Positions 10,708 to 19,669 of a DNA stretch of 64,000 bases are shown here, in pieces. Source of the stretch: Microbacterium sp. C5A9 (GTDB lineage Bacteria; Actinomycetota; Actinomycetes; Actinomycetales; Microbacteriaceae); contig NZ_JABXGD010000004.1 in the NCBI RefSeq assembly GCF_022627955.1, positions 62,001 through 126,000 on the forward strand. The letters are read 5' to 3'. Each line of letters begins with the position of its first letter. The stretch's first letter is position 1. The notes beneath the pieces were generated by a model. It saw only the letters and a list, made by a program, of their open reading frames with translations, was not told the origin of the DNA and ran no database searches. The position numbers and the translations under genes are program-made.

Positions 10708-12231
10708 ATGTCTCAGGCCCGCATCACCATCGACCGCGATTTCACCATCGCCGACGTCCCCCGGAGGCTCTTCGGGTCATTCGTCGAGCACATGGGTCGC
10801 TGCGTCTACACCGGCATCTACGAGCCGGGGCACCCGCAGGCCGACGAGCGCGGCTTCCGTCAGGATGTGCTCGCCCTCGTGAAGGAGATGGGTCCGACCG
10901 TGGTCCGCTACCCCGGCGGCAACTTCGTCTCGGGCTACCGCTGGGAAGACGGCGTCGGCCCGGTCGAGGACCGCCCGGTGCGCATCGACGGCGCATGGCA
11001 CACGATCGAGACCAACGCGTTCGGTCTGCACGAGTTCATGGACTGGGCGAAGGAGGCCGACGTCGAGGTCATGGAGGCGATCAACCTCGGCACCCGCGGC
11101 GTCGAGGAGGCACGGTCGCTCGTCGAGTACGCCAACCACCCGGGCGGCACCTACTGGTCCGACCTGCGTCGCAAGAACGGCGCCGAGCAGCCGTTCGACA
11201 TCAAGCTGTGGTGCCTGGGCAACGAGCTCGACGGCCCGTGGCAGATCGGCGGCAAGACCGCGACCGAGTACGGCCGCCTGGCCCAGGAGTCGGCCAAGGC
11301 CATGAAGCTGGTCGACCCGACGATCGAACTCGTCGCGGTCGGCTCGTCGGCCCGATCGATGCCCACGTTCGGCACCTGGGAGCACACCGTGCTCACACAC
11401 GCGTACGACGAGGTCGACTTCGTCTCGATGCACGCGTACTACCAGGAGCACGACGGCGACGCCGAGTCGTTCCTCGCGGAGTCCGTCGACATGGATGCAT
11501 TCATCGACGGCGTCATCGCGACGATCGACGCCGTGAAGGCCGCGGGCAAGCACACGAAACAGGTCGACATCTCGTTCGACGAGTGGAACGTGTGGGACCA
11601 GGTGAAGTTCAACGACGTCGAGTCGGTGGAGATCGCGAAGGCGGGGTGGAAGAAGCATCCGCGCGTCATCGAGGACACCTACAACGTGACGGATGCCGTC
11701 GTCGTCGGCACGCTGCTGAACAGCCTGCTGCGCCACGGTGACCGCGTGAAGATCGCCAACCAGGCACAGCTGGTGAACGTGATCGCGCCGATCCGCTCGG
11801 AGGAGAACGGTCCGGCCTGGCGTCAGACGAGCTTCTGGCCCTTCGAGCGCATGGCGCGCCTGGCGAAGGGCCGCATCCTGCGCCTCGCGGTGTCGGCCCC
11901 GCAGATCGAGACGAAGCGCTACGGCGGGGTCGACGCGATCGACGCGGCCGCCACCTGGGACGAGGAGACCGGACGCGTGGTCGTCTTCGTCGCGAACCGT
12001 TCGCTGGACGAGGAGAGCGACCTCACCGTCGACCTCCGCGGCCTCACCGGTCTGCGCGTCGTCAACGCCGAGACGCTGACGATCCCCGAGGGCGGCGACC
12101 GCCTCACGTCGAACCTCGAGACGACGCAGGATGCCGTGCACATGGTGCCGCTCGCTGCCGCCGAGGTCGTCGACGGCGCGGTGCGTGCGACTCTTCCGCC
12201 GCTGTCGTGGTCGGTCATCGAACTGGCCTGA
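10708..12231 (+). CDS. Alpha-L-arabinofuranosidase, GH51
   Basis: Intracellular retaining glycoside hydrolase of 507 residues, the usual length for GH51. No signal peptide, so it should hydrolyse arabinofuranosyl oligosaccharides after import. GNELDGPWQ contains the expected acid/base Glu173 and DEWNVW the nucleophile Glu292. RYPGGNFVSGYRWEDG and the C-terminal beta domain are also typical. AAGGAG precedes the ATG. It is the last gene of the binding-protein/permease/permease operon, whose regulator is the LacI at 6277. Together they form a complete uptake and cleavage route for arabinan or arabinoxylan side chains, except for the ATPase. Confidence 0.95.
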   Translation: MSQARITIDRDFTIADVPRRLFGSFVEHMGRCVYTGIYEPGHPQADERGFRQDVLALVKEMGPTVVRYPGGNFVSGYRWEDGVGPVEDRPVRIDGAWHTIETNAFGLHEFMDWAKEADVEVMEAINLGTRGVEEARSLVEYANHPGGTYWSDLRRKNGAEQPFDIKLWCLGNELDGPWQIGGKTATEYGRLAQESAKAMKLVDPTIELVAVGSSARSMPTFGTWEHTVLTHAYDEVDFVSMHAYYQEHDGDAESFLAESVDMDAFIDGVIATIDAVKAAGKHTKQVDISFDEWNVWDQVKFNDVESVEIAKAGWKKHPRVIEDTYNVTDAVVVGTLLNSLLRHGDRVKIANQAQLVNVIAPIRSEENGPAWRQTSFWPFERMARLAKGRILRLAVSAPQIETKRYGGVDAIDAAATWDEETGRVVVFVANRSLDEESDLTVDLRGLTGLRVVNAETLTIPEGGDRLTSNLETTQDAVHMVPLAAAEVVDGAVRATLPPLSWSVIELA

Positions 12232-12243
12232 GCGCCCGGTACC

Positions 12244-12297
12244 CCTGAACACGAAGAAGCCCGGTATCGATCGATACCGGGCTTCTTCGTGTTCAGG
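12244..12297. terminator. Bidirectional terminator: 54-bp perfect palindrome
   Basis: The 54 bp from 12244 to 12297 are a perfect palindrome centred on GTATCGATCGATAC (12264-12277), with the arm CCTGAACACGAAGAAGCCCG mirrored on the other side. RNA from either strand can fold into a hairpin of more than 24 bp. It lies between the convergent GH51 and protease genes, with 12 and 9 bp on the two sides, so it should stop transcription in both directions. The arms contain AAGAAG/CTTCTT tracts but no separate U-run. Confidence 0.85.
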
Positions 12298-12306
12298 CTG
12301 AGAGGA

Positions 12307-14484
12307 TCAGCTCTCGATCGTCTGGCGACGGCGAGCGAGCAGCAGGAAGCCGCCCGAGAGCAGTGCGAGAGCGATGGCCGCTGCGGAGAGCGGGACGATC
12401 ACGTCACCACCGGTGTTCGCGAGGCCGCCCTCACCGGGAGCAGCTGCGCCACCCTCACCCGGAGCCGCACCACCGCCACCGGCGACCGGAGCCGCGAGGA
12501 CGGAGAACGCCACGTCGGTCGGCGCCGAGGCGACGCCGGTGATGGCCTGGGTGACCGAGACGGTGTACGTGCCGGGCTGCAGAGCCGCGCCGAAGTCGAC
12601 AGCCCACGATCCGCTCTCGACCGTGGCCGTGAACGTTCCGCTGGCTGCGGCGAAGGATGCCGCGAGTGCTGCCGTCGTGCCCGCCGGAGCCGGCTCAGCG
12701 CCGGTGAGCGTCACGGTGACCTCAGCGCCGCTGATGCCCGTGCCCGAGAGCACCGAGGGTCCACCGTCGTGCGGGAACTCCGCGCCGTTGGCGACCGAGG
12801 TCACGGCCGGCGAGACGGGGATGACGGAGAACGTCGCGGTCGCCTGGGGCGAGACCTCGGTCTCTCCGTCCAGCGTGCGGCTCTGGGTCACGACGATGCT
12901 GTGCGAGCCGTACTTCAGGCTCAGGTCGTCGACGGTCCAGGAACCGTCTGCGGCGACGGTGGTCGTGCCCAGGGACTCGCCCTCGGCGTCGCGCACCGTG
13001 ATCTCGGAGGTCGGCAGACCGGTTCCGCTGACCGCGGTGACGGTCTCGTTCAGCGTGGCGCCGTCAGCCGGCGAGGTGATGACCGGTGCGACCAGCGGTG
13101 CCGGCACGACGGTCAGGTCGAGCGTGGTGGCCGACGACGTGCTGAAGCCGTTCACCGCGGTGATGCTGATCGTCGCGTCACCGAGCTCGACCGGTCCGAC
13201 GAAGGAGAACGCGCCGTCGACGACCTCGACGGTCTGCTCTGCGCCGTAGCCGCTGACGGTGACCGTCTCGGCGCCGGGCGCGGTTCCGGTGATGGCTGCG
13301 CCGGGGTTGACCTCTGCGCCGTCAGCCGGGCTGGACACGACCGGTGCGTCGAGGTCGAGTGCGATCTCGTAGCCGTCGGTCTTCGGGAGAGCGGTCACGA
13401 GCGATGCCGCCCAGGTGAACTGCTCTTCGGTCTCGGTCGCTTCGGATCCGCCGGAGATGAGGCCGACGGCCGCGTTGCCCTGGATGACCGCGCCGCCGGA
13501 GTCGCCGGGGCCCGCGAGCGTGTTGCTCGAGAAGCCCTGCACCCAGTGACCGCTGATGCTCGCCCAGCCGTCGAGGATGTCGTCACTGTCGACCGTGCCG
13601 GTGGTGAAGCCGGTCGTGCGACCGCTCTTCGAGACCTCGCCGAGCGACGGAGCCGCGACCGACTTGATCTCGACGACGCTGTCGGCGAGCGAGCTCAGGG
13701 AGTCTCCGGCCGTGGTCCAGTCGGTGACCGCGGGGACCGGGGTGAAGCCCGACTCCGGGTCGATGTCGATGACCGAGATGTCGGTCGCCGTCGTGTCGCC
13801 GTTCGAGCCGAGGCTGCCGTTCGCGCCACCGAACTGCGCGAAGCCGAACGTGCCGAGGAGGTCGATCGTGCTGGGCAGCTCGACCTGATCGCTGCCGGCT
13901 GCGTCTTCGCTGCTGGGCACCGAAAGCGTCGTGTCGATGAGGGGCTCATCGTTGTCGTCGAACGCGCAGTGTCCCGCGCTCAGGAGCGCCGGGGCACCCG
14001 CGGGCGAGAACGCCGCGAAGCCGATCGAGCACGACCACGCTGCGCTGCCCGGCTCGTTCGCGAGGAAGCCTTCGAGATCGGGGGCGACGGACAGGTAGCC
14101 CTGGCCACCGACGACATCGCCCTCGTCGAACGCCGAGAGAACGCGGTCGACCGTGACGACAGAGGCGTCGGTCAGGTCGGCCTTCGCGGCGACGTTGTCG
14201 ATCGCAGCCCCACTGGTCGGGCTGTCAGCGGTGACGACGACGACTCCGCTGCCGTCTGCCGTCGTACCGAAGGCGACGACCTCGACGCCTTCGTCTGCTG
14301 CCTGCTTCGTCGCCTCGAGGATCTCTGCGTCGGGGCCGCTCTGGCTCGATGCGTCCGTCGCGGGCGTCTGATCTGCGCCGTCCTCCGCGAACGCCACGGG
14401 CGCTCCCAGGAAGAGGCCCGACAGGGCGAGAGTGGTGGCGGCGGTCAACGCCAGCGGGCGTCGACCTGTCCCTCTGTGCTTCAT
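12307..14484 (-). CDS. Cell-wall-anchored trypsin-like serine protease with LANTG sorting signal
   Basis: Secreted protein of 725 residues. A signal peptide (MKHRGTGRRPLALTAATTL) ends near AFA. The S1 protease-like region contains the triad candidates His172 (SAGHC), an Asp in DISVIDID (about 235-240) and Ser329 (GPGDSGG). Several Ig-like repeats follow, each opening with SPADGA or similar. The end has a Gly/Pro-rich linker, LANTG (688-692), a hydrophobic helix and RRR. LAxTG is the motif of actinobacterial class E sortases. ATG at 14484 is preferred over an upstream GTG because AAGGA lies 10 bases before it and the signal peptide begins there. It could act on host, plant or cell-surface protein; the substrate is unknown. 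Confidence 0.85.
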   Translation of the reverse strand: MKHRGTGRRPLALTAATTLALSGLFLGAPVAFAEDGADQTPATDASSQSGPDAEILEATKQAADEGVEVVAFGTTADGSGVVVVTADSPTSGAAIDNVAAKADLTDASVVTVDRVLSAFDEGDVVGGQGYLSVAPDLEGFLANEPGSAAWSCSIGFAAFSPAGAPALLSAGHCAFDDNDEPLIDTTLSVPSSEDAAGSDQVELPSTIDLLGTFGFAQFGGANGSLGSNGDTTATDISVIDIDPESGFTPVPAVTDWTTAGDSLSSLADSVVEIKSVAAPSLGEVSKSGRTTGFTTGTVDSDDILDGWASISGHWVQGFSSNTLAGPGDSGGAVIQGNAAVGLISGGSEATETEEQFTWAASLVTALPKTDGYEIALDLDAPVVSSPADGAEVNPGAAITGTAPGAETVTVSGYGAEQTVEVVDGAFSFVGPVELGDATISITAVNGFSTSSATTLDLTVVPAPLVAPVITSPADGATLNETVTAVSGTGLPTSEITVRDAEGESLGTTTVAADGSWTVDDLSLKYGSHSIVVTQSRTLDGETEVSPQATATFSVIPVSPAVTSVANGAEFPHDGGPSVLSGTGISGAEVTVTLTGAEPAPAGTTAALAASFAAASGTFTATVESGSWAVDFGAALQPGTYTVSVTQAITGVASAPTDVAFSVLAAPVAGGGGAAPGEGGAAAPGEGGLANTGGDVIVPLSAAAIALALLSGGFLLLARRRQTIES

Positions 14485-14812
14485 GTGATGTATGTCCTTG
14501 CTGGTCACGGATCGTCAGTCAGTTTCAGTTCCGGCACGCGCACGGAGCACAGAACCGGCCGCCTCCCGGTGGAGGCGTGAACTGCGACGCTGGCCCCCCG
14601 ACAAGCAGGATCCTGCCCGTCGGGACGAACAGGGATCTCCAGCAGAGTACCCAGTAAATCCACAGAATGGGGAAATTGTTTACCAGAATTTTGCCAGTTG
14701 ACCTGGCACTCGTTTCCGGGTTATACGCGCGAGGCGCCGCGGTCGGGCATCCGCTTCTCCGCACCGCCGAATCCGCTGAGAACCCAATATTCTGGCGACC
14801 GACCCGGTTACC
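14485..14812. other. Intergenic region between divergent protease and META lipoprotein genes
   Basis: This 328-bp stretch has no convincing gene. It is locally AT-richer than its surroundings around 14655-14700. It carries one good plus-strand promoter (14698-14726) and presumably the protease promoter on the other strand, which I could not place. Confidence 0.6.
14698..14726 (+). promoter_or_regulatory. Sigma-70-like promoter for the META lipoprotein
   Basis: TTGACC (14698-14703), a 17-bp spacer and TTATAC (14721-14726) form a near-consensus housekeeping promoter. The predicted leader to the ATG at 14813 is about 80 nt. Confidence 0.65.
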
Positions 14813-15253
14813 ATGGCCACCATGAGCACCCACCGCAGAGCACGGAACCTCGTCGGCGTCGCGATGCTGGGAGCCTTCGCCCTGCTGGCCACGGCGTGCG
14901 CGACCGGCGCGCCCGGCGACGCCCCGACCTCGACTCCCGAGCCGAACAGCGAAGAGGCTGCCGTCGTCGAGAAGCTCGTCGGGCTCTGGGGTGAGAATGC
15001 GGCTGGCCAGCCCCACCTCGAGTTCGCCGCCGACGGCACCGTCACCGGCAGCGACGGATGCAACGGCGTCAGCACGACCTACTCGGTGAACGGCGACCGC
15101 GTCGACCTCGTCCGGTTCGCCTCGACCCTGAAGGCCTGCCCCGGCGTCGACGACTGGATGCGCGGGGTGCGCGCGGTCGAACTCGACGGCGATGTGCTCG
15201 TGATCATGGACGCGTCGGGCGCCGAGCTGGGCAACCTCACCCGCTCCAGCTGA
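14813..15253 (+). CDS. META-domain (HslJ-like) lipoprotein
   Basis: Small exported protein of 146 residues. The N-terminus is a lipoprotein signal (basic THRRARN, hydrophobic stretch, ATAC with Cys29), followed by a disordered Thr/Pro linker. A single META domain follows with GLWG, HLEFAADGTVTGSDGCNG and a paired Cys in LKACPG, the hallmark of HslJ/META proteins. These are linked to heat or antibiotic tolerance in other bacteria, but the role here is unknown. No clear ribosome-binding site precedes either ATG (14813 or the in-frame 14822), so the exact start is uncertain. Confidence 0.85.
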   Translation: MATMSTHRRARNLVGVAMLGAFALLATACATGAPGDAPTSTPEPNSEEAAVVEKLVGLWGENAAGQPHLEFAADGTVTGSDGCNGVSTTYSVNGDRVDLVRFASTLKACPGVDDWMRGVRAVELDGDVLVIMDASGAELGNLTRSS

Positions 15254-15260
15254 CCCTTCC

Positions 15261-15430
15261 CGGTCGTCGAGCGACCCCGCGCACCCTCCCCGGTCGTTGA
15301 GCGAGCCCGGCGCAGCCGCGCGAGACGGAACGCGCCCCTCCCCGGTCGTTGAGCGAGGCGCGAAGCACCGAGACGAAACGCGCCCCTCCCCGGTCGTTGA
15401 GCGAGGCGCGAAGCACCGAGACGAAACGGA
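15261..15430. repeat. Intergenic repeat cluster with core CGGTCGTTGAGCGA (four copies)
   Basis: The core CGGTCGTTGAGCGA (first copy CGGTCGTCGAGCGA) occurs at 15261, 15291, 15343 and 15391. The last two copies are part of near-identical 48-bp units, each ending CACCGAGACGAAACG or close to it. The cluster separates the META lipoprotein from the convergent prpC gene. I recall the same element, with endings like GAGACGAAACG, as an abundant intergenic repeat in Microbacterium genomes. It may act as a transcript 3' end or be a miniature dispersed repeat. Confidence 0.75.
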
Positions 15431-15431
15431 G

Positions 15432-16565
15432 TCAGCCTTCGACGTGCCGCTCGTCGACGCCGTCGTAGAACGACAGCGGTCGGATCAGTGCGTTGGCTCC
15501 GGCCTGCTCGATGATGTGCGCCGTCCACCCCGTGACACGGGCCGCCACGAACAGCGGCGTGAAGGTGAGTGTGTCGAAGCCGATCAGGTTGTACGCCGGA
15601 CCCGACGGGTAGTCGAGGTTCGGGTAGATGCCCTTGCGCGAGACGAACTCCGATTCGAGGGCGTCGTACAGCTCGGCCACCTCGGCGCGGTCGTAGTGCG
15701 CGACGAGCGTGTCGAGTGCCGCCTTCATGGTCGGCACACGCGAGTCGCCGCTCTTGTAGACGCGGTGGCCGAACCCCATGATCTTGCGCTTCTCGGCCAG
15801 AGCCGCATCGAGCCAGGGCACCACGTTCGAGGCGTCGCCGATCTCGTCGAAGATGTGCAGCACGGCCTCGTTGGCGCCGCCGTGGAGGGGTCCCTTCAGC
15901 GCGCCGATCGCGCCGACCACGGCCGAGTACAGGTCGCTGAGCGTCGAGGTGATGACCCGCGCGGTGAACGTCGAGGCGTTGAACGAGTGCTCGGCATACA
16001 GGATCATCGAGCGGTTGAACGCGTCGACCACCACGGGGTCGGCTTCTTCTCCGAACGTCATCCAGAGGAAGTTCGCCGAGTAGTCCAGGTCGTCGCGCGG
16101 GGCGATCGGCTGCTCGCCACGGCGACGGCGCTGGCCGTACGCGACGATGGCGGGAAGCGCGGCGAAGAGGCGGATGCTGCGCTCGAGGTTCTCCTCGGGG
16201 CTGCCGCCGGCATCGAGCACCGAGCCGCCCGCATGCGTGTCCGAGGCGCCGATCAGGCTGACGGCCGTGCGCACCTCGTCCATCGGGTGCGCCTCGAGCG
16301 GGATCAGATCGATCGCCGCCTTGACCGTGTCGGTCAGCGCGCGATGCGGACGCTCCTGTGCGCGGAAGGCCGCGAGCTCGTCGAACGTCGGCAGCTCGCC
16401 GTGCCAGAGCAGGTACGCGACCGCCTCGAAGGACTGCGTCGCCGCCAGCTCCTGCACGGGGTATCCGCGGTAGAGCAGGCTGTTCGTCTCGGGGTTGACC
16501 TTCGAGATCGCCGTCGTGTCGACGACCACCCCTGCGAGGCCCTTCTTGATGTCCGGCTCGGTCAT
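15432..16565 (-). CDS. prpC: 2-methylcitrate synthase
   Basis: Condenses propionyl-CoA with oxaloacetate in the methylcitrate cycle. It has 377 residues, typical of the short PrpC/citrate synthase type. Catalytic residues are visible: His228 in GPLHGGANE, His267 in GFGHRVY and Asp318 in YPNLDYPSG, with His193 in AEHSFNAS. ATG at 16565 is supported by GAAGGAG just upstream; the gap to the prpB stop is 2 bp. It is the last gene of gntR-prpD-prpB-prpC, which favours methylcitrate synthase over the housekeeping citrate synthase. Confidence 0.93.
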   Translation of the reverse strand: MTEPDIKKGLAGVVVDTTAISKVNPETNSLLYRGYPVQELAATQSFEAVAYLLWHGELPTFDELAAFRAQERPHRALTDTVKAAIDLIPLEAHPMDEVRTAVSLIGASDTHAGGSVLDAGGSPEENLERSIRLFAALPAIVAYGQRRRRGEQPIAPRDDLDYSANFLWMTFGEEADPVVVDAFNRSMILYAEHSFNASTFTARVITSTLSDLYSAVVGAIGALKGPLHGGANEAVLHIFDEIGDASNVVPWLDAALAEKRKIMGFGHRVYKSGDSRVPTMKAALDTLVAHYDRAEVAELYDALESEFVSRKGIYPNLDYPSGPAYNLIGFDTLTFTPLFVAARVTGWTAHIIEQAGANALIRPLSFYDGVDERHVEG

Positions 16566-16567
16566 GC

Positions 16568-17470
16568 TCACTCCTTCGTGACGGTGAAGCCTGCGACGCC
16601 CGAGTCGAACTGCGTGTAGGACTCGTAGTCGATCAGGTCGTAGAGATCTGCGCGGTGCTGCATCTCTCCCAGTTTCGAGGTGAGGTGCCCCTCCTCGCTC
16701 AGCGTATCGAGCGCACGGCCCGCCGCGCCCATCGCGATGCGCAGCAGCGACACCGGCCAGATCACCATGTTCACGCCGACATCGCGCAGCTGGTCGACCG
16801 AGAACAGGTCGCTCTTGCCGAACTCTGTCATGTTGGCAAGGATCGGCACGTCGAGCGCGTTCGCCACGGCCTCGAACTCGGCGAGCGAGCGCATCGCCTC
16901 GGGGAAGACCGCGTCGGCCCCGGCATCCACGAGCGCCTTGGCGCGATCGATCGCCGCATCCAGTCCGTCGACGGCGCGGATGTCGGTACGCGCCATGATC
17001 AGGAAGTTCGGGTCGCGGCGGGCGTCGGCCGCGGCCCGGATGCGCCGGATCGCCGTGCGCTCGTCGACGACGCTCTTGCCGTCGAGGTGACCGCAGCGCT
17101 TCGGGTTGATCTGGTCTTCGATGTGCGCGCCGGCGAGCCCCGCATCCTCGAGCTCCTGGATCGTGCGCGCGACGTTCATCGGCTCGCCGAACCCGGTGTC
17201 CGCATCGACGATCGCGGGGATGTCGGTCATGCGCGCGATCTGCTTCGCCCGGCCGGCGACCTCGGTCAGGGTGGTCAGACCGATGTCGGGCACCCCGAGA
17301 TCGGCCGAGAGCACCGCTCCCGAGATGTAGACGCCGTCGAAGCCCTTCTGCTCGATCAGGCGCGCGCTCAGCGGATTGAACGCCCCGGGGAACCGCAGCA
17401 GATCGCCGCTGGCGAGCCGCTCGCGGAACAGGCGGCGCTTCTCGGCCGGAGTGACGTGCGAGTACAGCAT
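16568..17470 (-). CDS. prpB: 2-methylisocitrate lyase
   Basis: Splits 2-methylisocitrate into succinate and pyruvate. It has 300 residues and belongs to the isocitrate lyase/PEP mutase superfamily. The family motif KRCGH (124-128, catalytic Cys126) and metal-binding DADTGFGE (89-96) are present, along with FPGAFNPLSARLIE near the N-terminus. The start codon overlaps the prpD stop by one base (TGATG). It is flanked by prpD upstream and prpC downstream. Confidence 0.95.
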   Translation of the reverse strand: MLYSHVTPAEKRRLFRERLASGDLLRFPGAFNPLSARLIEQKGFDGVYISGAVLSADLGVPDIGLTTLTEVAGRAKQIARMTDIPAIVDADTGFGEPMNVARTIQELEDAGLAGAHIEDQINPKRCGHLDGKSVVDERTAIRRIRAAADARRDPNFLIMARTDIRAVDGLDAAIDRAKALVDAGADAVFPEAMRSLAEFEAVANALDVPILANMTEFGKSDLFSVDQLRDVGVNMVIWPVSLLRIAMGAAGRALDTLSEEGHLTSKLGEMQHRADLYDLIDYESYTQFDSGVAGFTVTKE

Positions 17471-18996
17471 CAGAACAGGCCCTTCGGGGCGTCGGCACCC
17501 TCGAGCAGACCCGGCTTCGCGATGATCGACAGCTCGCCGACCTCGGCGGCCGTGAGTTCGGGCAGGCGCTGCACGAGGTCGAGGAAGCGCTCGATCTCGG
17601 CCGGCTCGAGCACGGGTTCCGCGAGCAGACGGAACTTCGCGATGTAGTTCTCCCGGGCGAACGGACGAGCGCCGAGCGGATGCGCGTCGGCGACGGCGAT
17701 CTCGTCGACGACGGTCGTGCCGTCGGTCAGGCGGAACTCCACGCGACCGCCGAACGCCTTCACGTCGGGGTCCTCGGAGTGGTAGCGGCGCGTCCACTCG
17801 GCGTCCTCGGCGGTGGTGATCTTGTGCCACAGTGCGACGGTGTCTTCGCGACCCGCGCGCTCGGGCGTGTACGAGTCGACGTGGTGCCAGCCGCCGTCCT
17901 GCAGGGCGACCGCGAAGATGTACGGGATCGAGTGGTCGAGCGTCTCGCGCGACGCCGTGGGGTCGTACTTCTGCGGGTCGTTCGCGCCCGACCCGATCAC
18001 GTAGTGCGTGTGGTGGCTGGTGTGCAGCACGATGGCCTCGATGTTCGCGGGGTCGCGCAGCGCCGGGTTCTCGGTGCCGAGCTTGCGGGCGAGGTCGATC
18101 CACGCCTGCGCCTGGTACTCGGCCGAGTGCTCCTTCGTGTACGAGTCGAGGATCGCGCGCTTCGCCTCGCCCGTGGCGGGCAGCGGCACCTCGTAGGCGG
18201 CGTCCTTGCCGTCGAGCATCCAGGCGATCACGCCGTCTTCGCCCTCATAGATCGGTGCGGGACTGGTCTGTCCGCGCATCGCCCGGTCGACGGCCTCGAC
18301 AGCGAGCTTGCCGGCGAAGGCCGGGGCGTGCGCCTTCCAGGTCGAGATCTCGCCCTTGCGGCTCTGCCTCGTGGCGGTGGTGGTGTGCAGGCCCTGGCCG
18401 ACGGCCTGATAGATCGTCTCGACGTCGAGGCCGAGCAGGGTGCCGATGCCGGCCGCGGCCGACGGACCGAGGTGCGCGACGTGGTCGATCTTGTGCTTGT
18501 GCAGGCAGATCGCCCGCACGAGGTCCATCTGGATCTCATAGCCGGTGGCGATGCCCCGCAGCAGCGCGCGGCCGTCGGCCTGCACGTGCTGGGCGACCGC
18601 GAGGATCGGCGGGATGTTGTCGCCCGGGTGCGAGTACTCGGCGGCGAGGAAGGTGTCGTGATAGTCGAGTTCGCGCACGGCGACACCGTTGGCCCATGCC
18701 GCCCACTCGGGGCTGGTGCGGTGGTCGAGCGCCGCGCCGAACACCGTGGCGCCGATGCCGCCGGTCGAGACGGGGTGGCTGAACGCCTGGGCGCGAGCCG
18801 CGTTGATGGGGCCTCGGGTGAGGGATGCCGCGGCGACCGACGCGTTGTCGATGATGCGGTTGATGATCATGTCGGCGACGTCCTGCTCGACCTCGACCGG
18901 GTCGGCGGCGACCTCGGCGATCTTCCAGGCGAGCTGGTCTTCACGGGCGAGGTTCTCGTCGCTGCGGTGGACGCGGACGTGGTGGGTGACGGTCAT
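17470..18996 (-). CDS. prpD: 2-methylcitrate dehydratase, MmgE/PrpD family
   Basis: Dehydrates 2-methylcitrate to methylaconitate in propionate breakdown. It has 508 residues, the usual PrpD length. Family features include [22 protein letters not shown] and [28 protein letters not shown]. The start overlaps the GntR stop by 4 bases, so the regulator and enzymes are cotranscribed and coupled. No separate aconitase gene is in the window, so the rehydration step must be supplied elsewhere. Confidence 0.93.
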   Translation of the reverse strand: MTVTHHVRVHRSDENLAREDQLAWKIAEVAADPVEVEQDVADMIINRIIDNASVAAASLTRGPINAARAQAFSHPVSTGGIGATVFGAALDHRTSPEWAAWANGVAVRELDYHDTFLAAEYSHPGDNIPPILAVAQHVQADGRALLRGIATGYEIQMDLVRAICLHKHKIDHVAHLGPSAAAGIGTLLGLDVETIYQAVGQGLHTTTATRQSRKGEISTWKAHAPAFAGKLAVEAVDRAMRGQTSPAPIYEGEDGVIAWMLDGKDAAYEVPLPATGEAKRAILDSYTKEHSAEYQAQAWIDLARKLGTENPALRDPANIEAIVLHTSHHTHYVIGSGANDPQKYDPTASRETLDHSIPYIFAVALQDGGWHHVDSYTPERAGREDTVALWHKITTAEDAEWTRRYHSEDPDVKAFGGRVEFRLTDGTTVVDEIAVADAHPLGARPFARENYIAKFRLLAEPVLEPAEIERFLDLVQRLPELTAAEVGELSIIAKPGLLEGADAPKGLF

Positions 18997-19661
18997 TTCA
19001 CACCTTCGGGGTTGGCGGTCAGGGAGTCGAGGATGCCGGCGAGCGCGTTGTGCAGATGCACGTGCGTGGCGTGGGCGGCGAGGTCGCCGTCTCGGGCGGC
19101 GAGAGCTGCGGCGATCGTGCGGTGCTCGCCGGCGGAGGCGGCGAGGCGGTCGGGCTTGTCGCGGGCCATGCGCCGCACCCGCACGAGGTGCGTGCGCACG
19201 GTGCGCAGCGCCGAGGCGATGTAGTCGTTGGCGACCGCCGCGTCGAGCGCCGCGTCGAAGCGTGCGATGAGCGCGTAGTAGGCGTCACGCCCTTCGACCG
19301 CGGCGAGGTCGACGTGCGCGAACTCCTCGGCGAGCGCGGCGAAGAGGTCGGCATCGCCGCGCTGGGCGGCGAGGCGGGCAGAGGTCTCTTCCAGCGCGCG
19401 GCGAATCTCGAACAGTGCACGGATGTCGTCGGCATCGAGATCGGCGACGACCGTGACCCGAGGGGACTGCTGCACGACGAGGCCGTCGGCGGCCAGGCGC
19501 CGCAGCGCCTCGCGCATCGGCGTGCGACTGATTCCGAGGCGGGCGGCCTGCTCGACCTCGCCCAGCACGGAACCGGCGGGGAGGGCGCCGGACTGGATCT
19601 CGTCGAGCAGCGCCGCATGGGCTCGGTCACTCGCGCTGATGCGATCGGCGACGGAGCTCAT
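18993..19661 (-). CDS. GntR (FadR subfamily) regulator of the methylcitrate operon
   Basis: Transcriptional regulator of 222 residues. A winged helix-turn-helix at about residues 15-75 ([21 protein letters not shown]) is followed by an all-helical FCD ligand-binding domain containing a conserved His ([10 protein letters not shown]). It is the first gene of the prp operon and overlaps prpD. Two TGTATAC-containing sites upstream are probable operators. The effector may be methylcitrate, propionyl-CoA or a related acid; this is inferred. Confidence 0.9.
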   Translation of the reverse strand: MSSVADRISASDRAHAALLDEIQSGALPAGSVLGEVEQAARLGISRTPMREALRRLAADGLVVQQSPRVTVVADLDADDIRALFEIRRALEETSARLAAQRGDADLFAALAEEFAHVDLAAVEGRDAYYALIARFDAALDAAVANDYIASALRTVRTHLVRVRRMARDKPDRLAASAGEHRTIAAALAARDGDLAAHATHVHLHNALAGILDSLTANPEGVK

Positions 19662-19669
19662 TCCCTCAG

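Noticed and set aside
12244..12297. Terminal inverted repeats of an insertion sequence
   Set aside because: The two arms are directly adjacent with no transposase or target-site duplication; position between convergent genes fits a terminator.
14525..15075. Minus-strand genes opposite the META lipoprotein
   Set aside because: No family similarity, and they cover a clear promoter and lipoprotein gene on the plus strand.
15261..15430. CRISPR-like direct repeats
   Set aside because: Copies are 30-52 bp apart, the sequence between them is itself repeated, and there are no cas genes.
15432..18996. A single fused prpB-prpC-prpD polyprotein or long alternative proteins in the same region
   Set aside because: Longer open frames are GC-rich shadows; each enzyme has its own start with a ribosome-binding site or overlap and standard length.
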